Shown one piece after another: positions 1-8,355 of a stretch of DNA of 64,000 nucleotides. The notes below the pieces were generated by a model. That model was given only the letters and a program-made list of their open reading frames with translations. It searched no databases and had not been told where the DNA came from. Source of the DNA: Prevotella histicola JCM 15637 = DNF00424 (GTDB taxonomy: Bacteria; Bacteroidota; Bacteroidia; Bacteroidales; Bacteroidaceae); NCBI RefSeq assembly GCF_000613925.1, contig NZ_BAJX01000002.1:1-64000 (forward strand). The letters are read 5' to 3'. Position 1 is the first letter of the stretch, and each line of letters opens with the position of its first letter. The translations under genes and the position numbers were made by a program.

Positions 1-524
1 TTGGCAATATCCTCTATCAGTAGATCCGTATCGGGATAGTATTTCAACGTATTCTTTGTATTTTCACCTCGGAAAAGTTCGGCAAACAACTGTGCAGGAG
101 CAGGGATTGTCTGTCGTGCAGTAACCCCTTCTTCCTCGAATTGCTTCACAAACTTGAAGTGTTCTACGAATGGATGGTTCTCACCAGAGATGCGTCCCGT
201 CAGCTGAATAGAGCCTGGTGTGGTCTCTTCTCCGTGGAATTGGTATCCATGTTCAAGTTCAATCTCCTCTATACCATTGAGTCCCCACATGAAATCCAAG
301 TGCCAATAGCTTCTGCGAAACTCTCCGTCAGTAATCACTTTCAGCCCGTGTGCCTTCTGTTTGGCAATGAGGTCGGTGATGAGACGGTCCTCAACAGCCT
401 TCAATTCGGCATGGCTAATCTGTCCTTCTTTGAATTTCTTTCTTGCTTCTTTCAGTTCTTCTGGACGTAAAAAGCTTCCTACGATGTCAGCCCTGTATGG
501 TGCTTGGGTTCTAATGTTACTCAT
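1..524 (-). CDS. Methionine synthase II (MetE C-terminal-like, YxjG type), 3' end outside window
   Basis: The first ~174 residues are visible and run off the window edge. They begin MSNIRTQAPYRADIVGSFLR and contain GLKVITDGEFRRSYWHLDFM, both typical of the short cobalamin-independent methionine synthase family (YxjG/YxjH-like, one MetE C-terminal barrel without the N-terminal barrel). The family transfers a methyl group to homocysteine or a related thiol using a zinc site near the C-terminus, which is not in view. The ATG at 524 follows an A-rich leader and sits ~45 nt downstream of a TAACTTTG box. It diverges from an Lrp/AsnC regulator that may control it. The family is clear; the exact methyl donor is not. 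Confidence 0.85.
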   Translation of the reverse strand, partial: MSNIRTQAPYRADIVGSFLRPEELKEARKKFKEGQISHAELKAVEDRLITDLIAKQKAHGLKVITDGEFRRSYWHLDFMWGLNGIEEIELEHGYQFHGEETTPGSIQLTGRISGENHPFVEHFKFVKQFEEEGVTARQTIPAPAQLFAELFRGENTKNTLKYYPDTDLLIEDIA

Positions 525-568
525 ATTCTTTTTCTTTTTATTTTGATTGTCATTGTTGATTGTGGTTG

Positions 569-576
569 CAAAGTTA
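569..576 (-). promoter_or_regulatory. -7 box TAACTTTG for the methionine-synthase-like gene
   Basis: TAACTTTG on the minus strand matches the Bacteroidetes -7 consensus TAnnTTTG and lies about 45 nt before the ATG at 524. No convincing -33 TTTG was seen. The divergent lrp box is only ~50 bp away, so one bound regulator could cover both. Confidence 0.5.
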
Positions 577-627
577 TGGAAAAGGTATTTATTCTCAAAA
601 TATTCGGTGTTATTCGGGAAAATATAC

Positions 628-635
628 TAACTTTG
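628..635 (+). promoter_or_regulatory. -7 box TAACTTTG for the first Lrp/AsnC gene
   Basis: TAACTTTG fits TAnnTTTG, 55 nt before the ATG at 691. It faces the minus-strand box at 569-576, giving a compact divergent promoter region. Confidence 0.5.
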
Positions 636-690
636 CCGCAATTTAATAGATATGACAGAATATTATTCTGCATAATGAATAGTTTTTGAA

Positions 691-1164
691 ATGGAGTACA
701 ATACAGAGTTAGATGATATAGACAAGAAGATACTTCGTATCCTTCAGCGTGATTCACACTTGACAGTTAAGGAGCTTGCAGCCCGTGTTCACCTCTCTCC
801 CTCGCCCGTTTTCGAGCGTCAGAAGCGGTTGGAACGGGAGGGTTACATCGAGCGTTACATGGCTGTTGTCAACTCACATAGGGTGGGGAATGGCATCATG
901 GTGCTGTGTAACATCCGTCTGAAGCAGCATACACAAGAGCTGATTCAGGAGTTCATGGATGTTGTTCAGAGTATAGATGAGATAACGGAGTGTTACAATA
1001 CCAGTGGTGATTACGACTTCCTCATTAAGGTTTATGCACGTGATATGAAGCGTTATCAGCAGTTTATGCTCAACACTTTGGGTACGATAGACTGTATCGG
1101 AAGTCTGCATAGTATCTTTGTTATTGATGAAACAAAGAACACACGTGGTGTACCTGTAGTGTAA
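691..1164 (+). CDS. Lrp/AsnC family transcriptional regulator
   Basis: This is a 157-residue protein of ordinary length for the family. An N-terminal winged helix (about residues 7-55, with DDIDKKILRILQRDSHLTV and VHLSPSPVFERQKRLE) is followed by an AsnC/RAM ligand-binding domain (about 68-150, with ITECYNTSGDYDFLIKV). Such proteins bind DNA as octamers or higher and respond to amino acids such as leucine or methionine. The ATG at 691 opens directly on conserved sequence. Divergence from a methionine-synthase-like gene suggests local control of methionine metabolism; this is inferred from position only. Confidence 0.9.
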   Translation: MEYNTELDDIDKKILRILQRDSHLTVKELAARVHLSPSPVFERQKRLEREGYIERYMAVVNSHRVGNGIMVLCNIRLKQHTQELIQEFMDVVQSIDEITECYNTSGDYDFLIKVYARDMKRYQQFMLNTLGTIDCIGSLHSIFVIDETKNTRGVPVV

Positions 1165-1608
1165 GGACTCCTCCATTTACTTCGTTTGTGGGACGGAATT
1201 GTACTTAAAGAAGAAAGGTTTTGTGCAAAAGCGATTGGACATTTGTCCTTAATCTGTTCTCTGTGGGTAGTCAACAGGGTGGCAGAACGGGGTTGTTCTT
1301 TCTCCGTTTCTGTGTTTGCTGTCACTGCTGTCACCCTTTTTTAGCTCTCAAAACGTTAGGAATGAGATGCTTATGGGATATGTTAAAAGTGACAGCAAAG
1401 TAATTTTAAACTTAGATAGGAGTAGTAATGGTTCTCCTGTTTACCCTGTGGCAGTGGCATAAAGTATGTTTTTTATAGAGTTGTTCATGGGTAGTTCTTT
1501 TATAACAAAGCCCTGATGGCATATCCTTCATTCCCCTTTTAGCACCGTAAAGGGAAGAGAACGAAACGCTTCAAAAACCCATTGACAAATCATTATTTCA
1601 AGGTTACA
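1165..1608. other. Intergenic stretch before exbB, no gene seen
   Basis: About 550 bp separate the Lrp gene from exbB. No ORF here has coding character. A short imperfect hairpin (1531-1555, TTCCC/GGGAA arms) lacks a T-run. The exbB promoter occupies 1609-1640. Confidence 0.5.
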
Positions 1609-1640
1609 TTTGGCGGTTATTACATTTTTATATACCTTTG
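1609..1640 (+). promoter_or_regulatory. Promoter of the exbB operon (TTTG - 20 nt - TACCTTTG)
   Basis: TTTG at 1609-1612 and TACCTTTG at 1633-1640 are separated by 20 nt, a textbook Bacteroidetes primary sigma promoter. The leader to the ATG at 1718 is about 70 nt. Confidence 0.7.
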
Positions 1641-1717
1641 CGCAGATAATAAAGAGGCAATGACGCCTTGGTAAATGGGAATAACGTCTTAATAAATAAG
1701 GAGACCACTACTGGTTT

Positions 1718-2542
1718 ATGGTTATGAAGAAACTAATTGCAGTATTCGCAATAATAACAACACTGTCTTTCTCTTGCTCAATGATGGCGTCAGCACAGGT
1801 TGCTGGGGCTAAAACGACTGTTGCAAGTGCTGATACTTTGTCTGATGCAGCACTTGATGAAACGGGAGTTGCTGACCAGACAACGGCAAAACCGAACAAA
1901 GAGAACGCAGGTTTTCATCAGGAACTCAAGCAGAAGTTCATCGAAGGTAATGCCGGTTTCATGTCACTTGTCGCTTTGGCACTTGTTCTGGGACTGGCTT
2001 TCTGCATAGAACGTATCATCTATCTGAGTCTTTCAGAGATTGATGCGAAACGTTTTATGGGTAAGTTGGAGGATAAGATCGTTGCTGGTGACATTGAAGG
2101 AGCAAAGGATCTGAGTCGTGATACACGTGGTCCGGTGGCGTCAATATGCTATCAGGGCTTGCTTCGTATTGATGATTCCATAGAGAATATAGAGCGTAGC
2201 GTCACCTCATATGGTAGTGTTCAGAGTGCCAACCTTGAGAAAGGCTGCTCTTGGATCACGCTTTTCATCGCCATGGCACCGTCATTGGGATTCCTTGGAA
2301 CGGTGATTGGTATGGTAATGGCATTCGATCAGATACAGGAAGCAGGGGATATCAGTCCGACAATCGTTGCTGCTGGTATGAAAGTAGCATTGATAACAAC
2401 CATCTTCGGTATCATTGTTGCCTTGGTATTGCAGGTGTTTTACAACTATATCCTCTCTAAAATAGAGCATATCACAGCCCAGATGGAAGAGTCAGCTATC
2501 TCCCTTTTGGATGCGATAATGAAGTATAAAGTGAATAAATAA
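1718..2542 (+). CDS. exbB: MotA/TolQ/ExbB proton channel family protein
   Basis: This 274-residue inner-membrane protein carries the MotA/TolQ/ExbB domain at roughly residues 120-265 (GCSWITLFIAMAPSLGFLGT, then GMVMAF and GMKVALITTIFGIIVAL). It starts with a hydrophobic, possibly cleaved N-terminus (about residues 3-27) and a first membrane span near 85-105. With ExbD it forms the proton-driven motor that energises TonB, or a Tol-like system. An AAGGAG lies at 1699-1703, 14 nt before the ATG at 1718, which favours this start over the ATG at 1724. Two ExbD genes and a small membrane protein follow, but only after a 377-bp gap filled with 44-bp tandem repeats. Confidence 0.9.
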   Translation: MVMKKLIAVFAIITTLSFSCSMMASAQVAGAKTTVASADTLSDAALDETGVADQTTAKPNKENAGFHQELKQKFIEGNAGFMSLVALALVLGLAFCIERIIYLSLSEIDAKRFMGKLEDKIVAGDIEGAKDLSRDTRGPVASICYQGLLRIDDSIENIERSVTSYGSVQSANLEKGCSWITLFIAMAPSLGFLGTVIGMVMAFDQIQEAGDISPTIVAAGMKVALITTIFGIIVALVLQVFYNYILSKIEHITAQMEESAISLLDAIMKYKVNK

Positions 2543-2762
2543 GTAGCTCCTCTCGCTTATTCTTATCCATAAAAAGAGGGAAAAGAGTAGCTTCTCTCCC
2601 TTGTTTTCACCCAAAAGGAGAAAGAAAAGAGTAGCTTCTCTCCCTTGTTTTCACCCAAAAGGAGAAAGAAAAGAGTAGCTTCTCTCGTTTATTCTCATTC
2701 AAAAAGTGGGGGAGATGAGGCGCTTCTCTCGTTTATTATCATTCAAAAGGAGAAGGAAAAGA
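2543..2762. repeat. 44-bp tandem repeat array, five units
   Basis: Units begin at 2543, 2587, 2631, 2675 and 2719 (GTAGCTTCTCTC-like starts), exactly 44 bp apart. The second and third units are identical; the others differ at several positions. Each unit has a CTTCTCTCC arm and a GGAGAA arm that can pair weakly. The array starts at the base after the exbB stop codon. Degenerate copies of the same words (CTCTTGGCTCCTTT) continue to about 2890. It is non-coding, since 44 is not a multiple of three and stops occur. Confidence 0.9.
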
Positions 2763-2918
2763 GTATTGAGAGCATACCGTGCGTGTGAGGTTGAGAATGG
2801 AGTTTGGGCTGATGTCTTACTCTCTTGGCTCCTTTTAACTCACAACAGAGCCTTTAGCGTAGCTTCTCTTGGCTCCTTTGGCTTCTCTAACTCCCCATAA
2901 AAATAACCGATTTTAGCA

Positions 2919-3434
2919 ATGAAGAAAATAAAAGGATTGGTAAAAATGGACGAAGAACGCATATCACAGCGCATACTTTACGTGATGGTAGGGCTTGTGG
3001 TTGCAGTCTTTCTGTGCTTTTATCTCATAGGTTTTGATGAACCTTTTGCAGCCGATTCATCTTTCAATGCACCCATGTTGACTGATTTATTGATTGGTTT
3101 CATGTGGTTCTTATTCGGTATTGCTGTTGTTGCAGCAGGCATTGCAGCAGTGCGAAGTGTACGTCTTGCACGTAATAATGAGCGTCTTTCAAATGGTGTT
3201 CCAGCACGAAAGATTACTACAATCGTATATGGTACAACCTTCCTTTGCCTTGTTCTGACGTTTGTTTTTGGCTCGGCAAAGACGATGATTATCAACGGTC
3301 AGAACTTCTCGGACACCTTCTTGCTACGCATTTCGGACATGTTTGTCAACAGTTCGTTGTTCCTTCTGCTCTGTGCAGCAGGTGTTGTGATCTTCGGAGC
3401 TACACGTTATTATAGAAAGGAGCGCATGAAATGA
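2919..3434 (+). CDS. Small inner-membrane protein of the exbB-exbD operon, function unknown
   Basis: This 171-residue protein has about three hydrophobic spans (near residues 20-40, 52-75 and 95-112) and a fourth near 140-160. I recognise no named domain. It sits between exbB and exbD, and its stop codon overlaps the exbD start in an ATGA, so it is translationally coupled and probably works with the motor complex. A second possible start is the ATG at 2946 (MDEERISQ); the upstream ATG at 2919 is kept because the sequence between is lysine-rich and plausible. Confidence 0.75.
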   Translation: MKKIKGLVKMDEERISQRILYVMVGLVVAVFLCFYLIGFDEPFAADSSFNAPMLTDLLIGFMWFLFGIAVVAAGIAAVRSVRLARNNERLSNGVPARKITTIVYGTTFLCLVLTFVFGSAKTMIINGQNFSDTFLLRISDMFVNSSLFLLLCAAGVVIFGATRYYRKERMK

Positions 3435-3982
3435 TGTTCCGACAGCGGGAAAGGCGTAAGGTGCCAGGCTTAAATACGACGTCAACAGCGGACATCTCGT
3501 TTATGTTGTTGATTCTTTTCCTTGTCGCTTCATCAATGGATCTCGACAAAGGGATAGCCCGTCAGCTTCCACCTATGGAGAAAGAACAGAAGCAACAGAC
3601 TGCTGTTGACGGACGAAAGGTCATCCGCTTGGCGATAGATGCTAATAATAAGGTTACTATGGATGGTAAGAATGTCAGTATGAAGGACATACGTCAGCGT
3701 ACTGAACAGTTCGTTAATGCTAACGGAAAGAGCCATCTCATACAATTACAGACCGACCGTAAAGCATCTTATGATACCTATCTGCATGTTCAGAATGCAC
3801 TTGTTGCAGCTTATAATGCCGTTAGAAACAGTAAAGCATCCGACCTTTTTGGTAAATCTTTTGACCTTTGCAGTACTGAACAGCAACAACAGATTGCTGA
3901 TGAGGTACCTATTCGGGTATCAGAAGTCTATGCTGTATCAGCAAATAAACCAACAACAACGGAGAAAGGAGGGGCAGAATGA
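3431..3982 (+). CDS. exbD: ExbD/TolR family biopolymer transport protein (first copy)
   Basis: The protein has 183 residues and a short cytoplasmic N-terminus (RQRERRKVPGLNTTSTAD), then one membrane span (about residues 22-40, ISFMLLILFLVASSMD) and a periplasmic domain. The aspartate at the start of the span (TADISFM) is at the position of the proton-coupling residue of ExbD. It overlaps the preceding gene by 4 nt (ATGA) and the next exbD by 4 nt, so the three are likely made in fixed ratio. The pairing of two different ExbD proteins is usual for Bacteroidetes. Confidence 0.88.
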   Translation: MMFRQRERRKVPGLNTTSTADISFMLLILFLVASSMDLDKGIARQLPPMEKEQKQQTAVDGRKVIRLAIDANNKVTMDGKNVSMKDIRQRTEQFVNANGKSHLIQLQTDRKASYDTYLHVQNALVAAYNAVRNSKASDLFGKSFDLCSTEQQQQIADEVPIRVSEVYAVSANKPTTTEKGGAE

Positions 3983-4452
3983 GTTTCTATCGTGGACGTA
4001 ATCATGAGATTCCTGCACTGAACACAGCTTCATTGCCCGACCTAATATTCTCAATTCTCTTCTTTTTCATGCTCGTTGTACACATGCGTAAGACCACGGT
4101 ACACGTCAAATATCAAGTGCCAACAGCCACAGAACTCTCCCGACTGGTCAATAAATCGAGTGTACAGTATATATATGTTGGCTATCCAATGAACGAAAAA
4201 GGAGAGGCAATAAGTAAGAATATTGTCATACAACTGAATGATAAAATCACAACAATACCCGCAATAAAGAATTATCTTCTGCACCTTTCTGCTTCACTGC
4301 CTCCTGAAGATCGTAAGGCATTGAGTGTGAGTATTAAAGCTGATCGTAGGGCAGATATGGGGACTATACTTGACATTAAACAGATGCTTCGGGAAGCTAA
4401 TGTCCTCAATGTGAACTTCTCTGCTACTATGAGTCACAGTATCAAGTACTAA
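3979..4452 (+). CDS. exbD: ExbD/TolR family biopolymer transport protein (second copy)
   Basis: The protein has 157 residues, an N-terminus FYRGRNHEIPALNTASLPDL, one membrane span at about residues 17-37 and a periplasmic ExbD domain. The PDL aspartate before the span corresponds to the functional Asp. It overlaps the first exbD by ATGA and ends the operon. The two ExbD copies are only distantly alike, so a heteromeric motor is likely rather than a recent duplication. Confidence 0.88.
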   Translation: MSFYRGRNHEIPALNTASLPDLIFSILFFFMLVVHMRKTTVHVKYQVPTATELSRLVNKSSVQYIYVGYPMNEKGEAISKNIVIQLNDKITTIPAIKNYLLHLSASLPPEDRKALSVSIKADRRADMGTILDIKQMLREANVLNVNFSATMSHSIKY

Positions 4453-4494
4453 GGAAGATGATGTTCTAATCCGTAGTAATTTTATCTTTTTCCT

Positions 4495-4525
4495 TTTGGT
4501 ATTTGAATTATTTTTTGTAATTTTG
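4495..4525 (+). promoter_or_regulatory. Promoter of the second Lrp/AsnC gene (TTTG - 19 nt - TAATTTTG)
   Basis: TTTG at 4495-4498 and TAATTTTG at 4518-4525, 19 nt apart, precede the ATG at 4551 by 25 nt. This indicates that the regulator is transcribed independently of the exb operon. Confidence 0.7.
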
Positions 4526-4550
4526 TCCCAAATAACAAAGAAAATAAGAA

Positions 4551-5054
4551 ATGGCACACAGAAGTTTAGATCGTCTTGACAAGAAGATTTTGAGTCTTAT
4601 TGCTGAAGATGCACGAATTCCTTTCCTTGAGGTAGCAAGAGCTTGCAACGTTAGTGGCGCTGCAATTCATCAGAGAATACAGAAATTAACGAACCTTGGA
4701 GTACTGAAAGGCTCCGAATTTATTATTGATCCAGAGCGTATTGGATATGAAACTTGTGCGTTCATAGGTCTGAATTTGAAGAATCCAGAGAAGTTTGATG
4801 ATGTCGTTGAGGCACTCCGTCAGATTCCAGAGGTGGTTGAATGCCACTATACAACAGGTGAGTATGACCTCTTCCTGAAGATGTATGCTTATAACAATCA
4901 CCATCTTATGGAGATTATTCATGACAAACTGCAACCATTAGGCTTGTCACGTAGTGAGAGTTCTATCTCTTACAATGCTGTTATCGACCGTACTCTGCCT
5001 ATCAGTGGTATGCGTGTTGCGGATACGATTCTCTCTGATGACGAGGAAGAATAG
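4551..5054 (+). CDS. Lrp/AsnC family transcriptional regulator
   Basis: The protein has 167 residues, with a winged-helix domain (about 6-60, LDRLDKKILSLIAEDARIPF and VSGAAIHQRIQKL) and an AsnC-type effector domain (about 70-155, VVECHYTTGEYDLFLKM). The acidic tail (LSDDEEE) extends past the family core. The gene has its own promoter and a strong terminator, so it is monocistronic. No target can be named from context. Confidence 0.9.
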   Translation: MAHRSLDRLDKKILSLIAEDARIPFLEVARACNVSGAAIHQRIQKLTNLGVLKGSEFIIDPERIGYETCAFIGLNLKNPEKFDDVVEALRQIPEVVECHYTTGEYDLFLKMYAYNNHHLMEIIHDKLQPLGLSRSESSISYNAVIDRTLPISGMRVADTILSDDEEE

Positions 5055-5156
5055 GATTGTTTGTAGTAAAAACATAGAAGACAAAGACTATATTTGAATT
5101 ATTATTGAGAATGTAGTGGGCATTGATTGCAGTCTTCAAAGGTGAAAAGATGAATG

Positions 5157-5186
5157 GGTACGTCGGTGTGACGTACCTTTTTTTTG
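5157..5186 (+). terminator. Rho-independent terminator after the second Lrp gene
   Basis: The 8-bp stem GGTACGTC/GACGTACC-like (5157-5164 with 5170-5177), a 5-nt loop and eight T follow the Lrp gene by ~100 bp. Confidence 0.85.
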
Positions 5187-6097
5187 TACTTTTTTTGTAA
5201 GGAAGGCAACTGTTTTTTAGGTTGATTTAGGGGCTATTGTTTTGTGATTCTTGGTTGATAATGCTTATATATGCTACTGTCTGAATTGTTTTCTTTATTG
5301 AATTGTATTGCATCATCTTGTTTGATACCTTGAAAAGAATGGCAGATTACATTGTAGGAAAATATCTTACAATAAAAAGAATGCCTAATAATTGAGTAGG
5401 AAGGGGATTCGTTCTTTTTGCGAATCTGTAACCATCAGATAATCAATAGCTTATAAGTGGCAAAGTAAAAGGTGCCCTTTCGCGGTTCAAAAGGGCATGT
5501 TTTACAGTGTAAAAGGGCATCTTTTGCAATGCAAAAGGGCGTCTTTTACAATCCAATTTGTCTACCTTTGAAAATCCAAAGGTTATCGATAGGATTTTAT
5601 TATGAATTTCTTTTACGTATTCTTCATTGGTTTTTTACTTTCTCTATGGTGGTTGATTAGTTATTGAACTTTTATGTTTGGGAATCTTTCTTAGACTCCC
5701 GAATAGATTATTGGAGTATTTCTTCTGATAAAGAAGACTTATGGAGAGGTGGTACTGAAGCCCTACAATGCCTTTTTATGGAGAATCATTTCTTGGTGTT
5801 TTACAATGTTTTCTCATCAGAAAATCCTCATATTGGTCTACTGGAGAGGATATATCAAAAGATAAATTGCTCTTTTTTATTGAAAGAAATAAGGACACAT
5901 TCCCTCGTTTTTCCGCTCTCTATGCTCTCCAATGCGGACCAACGAGGACATGTGTCCTTATCCTTTTGTCTTTATTATTTAGTTTTTATCTTTTTTCTCT
6001 TTTGCTTTTTTACTGTTCTAAGCAGTCTTTTATCCTTATTATACTCCTCTTTTTTATAGTGCTAAGGCGTATTTCCGCTTCCTATCTTTTTACTTTT
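5187..6097. other. Long AT-rich intergenic region between convergent genes
   Basis: Only repeat element copy 1 (about 5464-5586) is recognisable. The ORFs here are low-complexity, Phe/Leu-rich readings of AT-rich DNA and look non-coding. Confidence 0.6.
5464..5586 (+). repeat. Composite intergenic element, copy 1 (diverged)
   Basis: Four 22-bp-spaced units with core AAAAGGGC(A/G)TCTTTT or its inverse run from about 5464 to 5550. The following hairpin is altered: CCTTTGaaaatcCAAAGG replaces GTAACC/GGTTAC. It lies between convergent genes (Lrp and the FHA protein). Confidence 0.8.
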
Positions 6098-6643
6098 CTA
6101 TTTCTCTTCAGCCTCTTCTTCTGGTGTATTGAGGATGATACTCGTTGCACCAATGGTGAAAAGCGTACCCCCACTGATGACTCTTCGCTCCCGATCACCA
6201 AGGATTTCATTGTCGACAAACGTACCTGTATACGACGGACCATCGCGTAATACGTACTGAAGCTTACCCTTCTTGTTGCGACTAACGGTGATTATACAAT
6301 GCGTCATGTCCACACTGGGGTCTACAGTCTCGATGGGGCAGTTGATAGGATTGCCCTTTTGATAGCGTCCGATGACGTTTTCACCCATTTTCAAAGGGAT
6401 AATCTGCCGATAATGAAACACATTTTCAATCACATTCAGTGTTCCATACTTACCTTCATCAGCGTCAGTATCAGGCTGTTCGTTCTCCTCTTTCTGTGTC
6501 TTTCTTAGTTTTGAGACCCCTATACGGATACCAAATTCCTTCCCACACTGGGGACATTGAAAGACAAGGCGCTGCCCTGCACTGTATTTTGTTTCGTCGA
6601 ATGTGATGAAGTTATCACACTTCGGACATCTGACACGTTTCAT
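6098..6643 (-). CDS. Zinc-ribbon and FHA-domain protein
   Basis: The protein has 181 residues from the ATG at 6643 (MKRVRCPKCDNFITF). An N-terminal ribbon has two CxxC pairs (CPKC near residues 6-9, CPQC near 30-33). An FHA domain follows at about 80-165, with the typical VIGRYQKGNPINCPI strand and the SVDMTHCIITV and GTFVDNEIL segments. FHA domains bind phosphothreonine peptides. An upstream in-frame ATG (6685) would overlap the preceding gene and add non-conserved sequence, so the internal start is preferred. It lies 25 nt downstream of the HU/SPOR gene and is probably co-transcribed. The phosphorylated partner is unknown. Confidence 0.85.
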   Translation of the reverse strand: MKRVRCPKCDNFITFDETKYSAGQRLVFQCPQCGKEFGIRIGVSKLRKTQKEENEQPDTDADEGKYGTLNVIENVFHYRQIIPLKMGENVIGRYQKGNPINCPIETVDPSVDMTHCIITVSRNKKGKLQYVLRDGPSYTGTFVDNEILGDRERRVISGGTLFTIGATSIILNTPEEEAEEK

Positions 6644-6668
6644 AAATAAAGGGAATAAATAATCGTTG

Positions 6669-7658
6669 TTACTGTCCAATCTCAAGAACCCATGCTTTCT
6701 TGAAGCCCGGTGTTGTGTTCATAGACTTCAATTTAGCGTAAGCTTCATGCTGACTTGCGTAAAAACCATAAAGAACTTTGATGCTGCCAACGCCCTCATA
6801 GACACGTGTCTCACTGAATCCACGTTTCTGGAAGTACTCAACGTAAGCTCGAGCATTGGGCTCTGTGACATGACTTGCCAGTACTATCGTCCAGTAATGA
6901 GGGTTTTCTTCTGGTTTCTTCAGACTCCTTTGTGCTTCAACAGTGGCAGTTCTGACTGGTCGTACCTGTGCAGAAGCATTGGAAGTGTCGCTGGAATCGA
7001 AGATGTTATACAGTACTCCGCTCTTCACTTGCTGCTCCGGCAGACCTTTACGGTTGGATATTGGGAACGCAATAAGGAGTGTTGCAGCCAGCAAAGCAGC
7101 TGCAGCAGCACTGTTACGGAAGGCTTTCACGCTGATACTGATGCGCTTATCCTTCTTGTTCGTAGCATCAATGTATATTACTTTATGCTTGTTTGCACTG
7201 GCATCGGCAATGGCTGATGCATCAGTAGCACGCTTGAGACGTAGTAATGGGAGTTCGAAACTACTTAAACCATAGTAGTTCGGAGTAAGAATACCGCTTT
7301 CGAAAGGCTCGAACTGTAGCTTCCTTTCGGCGTTAGTATAAAGTTTTCCAAGGCCATTGAGCTCTACACATCCTTCATTCTCTAATGTATGATAGAGTTC
7401 AGCAACCTCTTCTTCTATCTGTGACAGTGCCTCTGGATAGCTAAGATCATAGGCATCGACATACGATTGCACGAGCAATGAGTCGTTCATCGTCAGCTGT
7501 GCATTGAATCCTAAGGTGCGATAAGGAGGCAGAAACATGCCGTCCTGTTCATCATATCGTGCCTTGATATGATGCGCAACGAAGCCACCTAACCCCGGAA
7601 CAATGACACAGTCATTCTTCAAAAGGAGGATTTCTATATGTCGTTCGAGTTTTGTCAC
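6669..7658 (-). CDS. HU-like (CCDC81-type) and SPOR-domain envelope protein
   Basis: The protein has about 329 residues from a GTG at 7658 (VTKLERHIEILLLKNDCVIV). It has an N-terminal bacterial HU-CCDC81-type region (about residues 1-130, VPGLGGFVAHH and a second part near GLGKLYTNAERKLQF), one membrane span (about 180-200, AAAAALLAATLLIAFPI) and a C-terminal SPOR domain (about 250-325, HYWTIVLASHVTEPNARAYV). SPOR domains bind denuded septal peptidoglycan. The in-frame TTG at 7694 coincides with the -33 box, so translation must begin later; the GTG lies only 5 nt after the -7 box and the mRNA may be leaderless. It is followed by the FHA gene. Confidence 0.8.
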   Translation of the reverse strand: MTKLERHIEILLLKNDCVIVPGLGGFVAHHIKARYDEQDGMFLPPYRTLGFNAQLTMNDSLLVQSYVDAYDLSYPEALSQIEEEVAELYHTLENEGCVELNGLGKLYTNAERKLQFEPFESGILTPNYYGLSSFELPLLRLKRATDASAIADASANKHKVIYIDATNKKDKRISISVKAFRNSAAAAALLAATLLIAFPISNRKGLPEQQVKSGVLYNIFDSSDTSNASAQVRPVRTATVEAQRSLKKPEENPHYWTIVLASHVTEPNARAYVEYFQKRGFSETRVYEGVGSIKVLYGFYASQHEAYAKLKSMNTTPGFKKAWVLEIGQ

Positions 7659-7663
7659 GTTTG

Positions 7664-7694
7664 CAAAATTAGTTATTTTATTTGAAAGAGGCAA
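7664..7694 (-). promoter_or_regulatory. Promoter of the HU/SPOR gene (TTG - 20 nt - TAATTTTG)
   Basis: TTG (7694-7692) and TAATTTTG (7671-7664) on the minus strand are 20 nt apart. The box ends 5 nt before the GTG start, which decides the start codon and implies little or no leader. Confidence 0.65.
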
Positions 7695-7765
7695 GTGTCG
7701 TATCTTAAAATATCCTCGATAGAATGAAAAAGTTTATATTCCTTTTACATGTCAATAATTCTTTT

Positions 7766-7773
7766 TATCTTTG
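7766..7773 (+). promoter_or_regulatory. -7 box TATCTTTG for rfbC
   Basis: TATCTTTG lies 24 nt before the rfbC ATG. A clear -33 TTG was not found. Confidence 0.5.
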
Positions 7774-7797
7774 CGAAAGGTAAAATTAAAATAACCT

Positions 7798-8352
7798 ATG
7801 GAATATATAAAGACCGAGATTGAAGGGGTTTGGATCATCGAACCTAGAGTGTTTAATGACCAGCGTGGTTACTTTTTTGAGTCATACAAACAGGCAGAAT
7901 TCGACGAACATGTGGGCCATCACGTAGAGTTTATACAGGACAATGAGTCGAAATCAAGCTATGGTGTTCTTCGTGGACTGCATTATCAGGCTGGTGATTT
8001 CTCACAGGCTAAGCTCGTAAGAGTGATTAAAGGGCGCGTTGTTGACGTGGCTGTAGATATCCGCAAGAGCTCTCCAACCTTTGGAAAGTATGTTATGGTG
8101 GAGCTTTCTGAGGACAATAAGCGTCAGTTCTTCATCCCTCGTGGCTTTGCACATGGCTTCCTTGTTCTCTCGGATGAAGCTATATTTACATATAAAGTGG
8201 ACAATGTTTATGCTCCACAGGCTGAAGCCAGCATTCGTTGGGATGATGAAACGATTGGTATCAAGTGGCCTATTGACGCTAAGGACGTGCTGTTGTCAGA
8301 CAAAGATCTCAATAAAGGCTTTGCATTGAAGGATGCTAAGCTGTTTGAATAG
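7798..8352 (+). CDS. rfbC: dTDP-4-dehydrorhamnose 3,5-epimerase
   Basis: This cupin enzyme of 184 residues, the normal length, inverts C3 and C5 of dTDP-4-keto-6-deoxyglucose in dTDP-L-rhamnose synthesis for surface polysaccharides. Family motifs are present in order: DQRGYFFESY (about 22), QDNESKSSYGVLRGLHYQ (about 48-64, with the catalytic His), VVDVAVDIRKSSPTFGK, and IPRGFAHGFLVLSD (about 116-130). No other rml genes are adjacent, so the pathway is scattered. A lipoprotein gene follows after 3 nt. Confidence 0.95.
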   Translation: MEYIKTEIEGVWIIEPRVFNDQRGYFFESYKQAEFDEHVGHHVEFIQDNESKSSYGVLRGLHYQAGDFSQAKLVRVIKGRVVDVAVDIRKSSPTFGKYVMVELSEDNKRQFFIPRGFAHGFLVLSDEAIFTYKVDNVYAPQAEASIRWDDETIGIKWPIDAKDVLLSDKDLNKGFALKDAKLFE

Positions 8353-8355
8353 TAT

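Noticed and set aside
5664..6250. Overlapping ORFs of 131 and 160 codons in the 5.6-6.2 kb gap
   Set aside because: Composition is Phe/Leu-rich, typical of AT-rich non-coding DNA, and the second overlaps the FHA gene in antisense.
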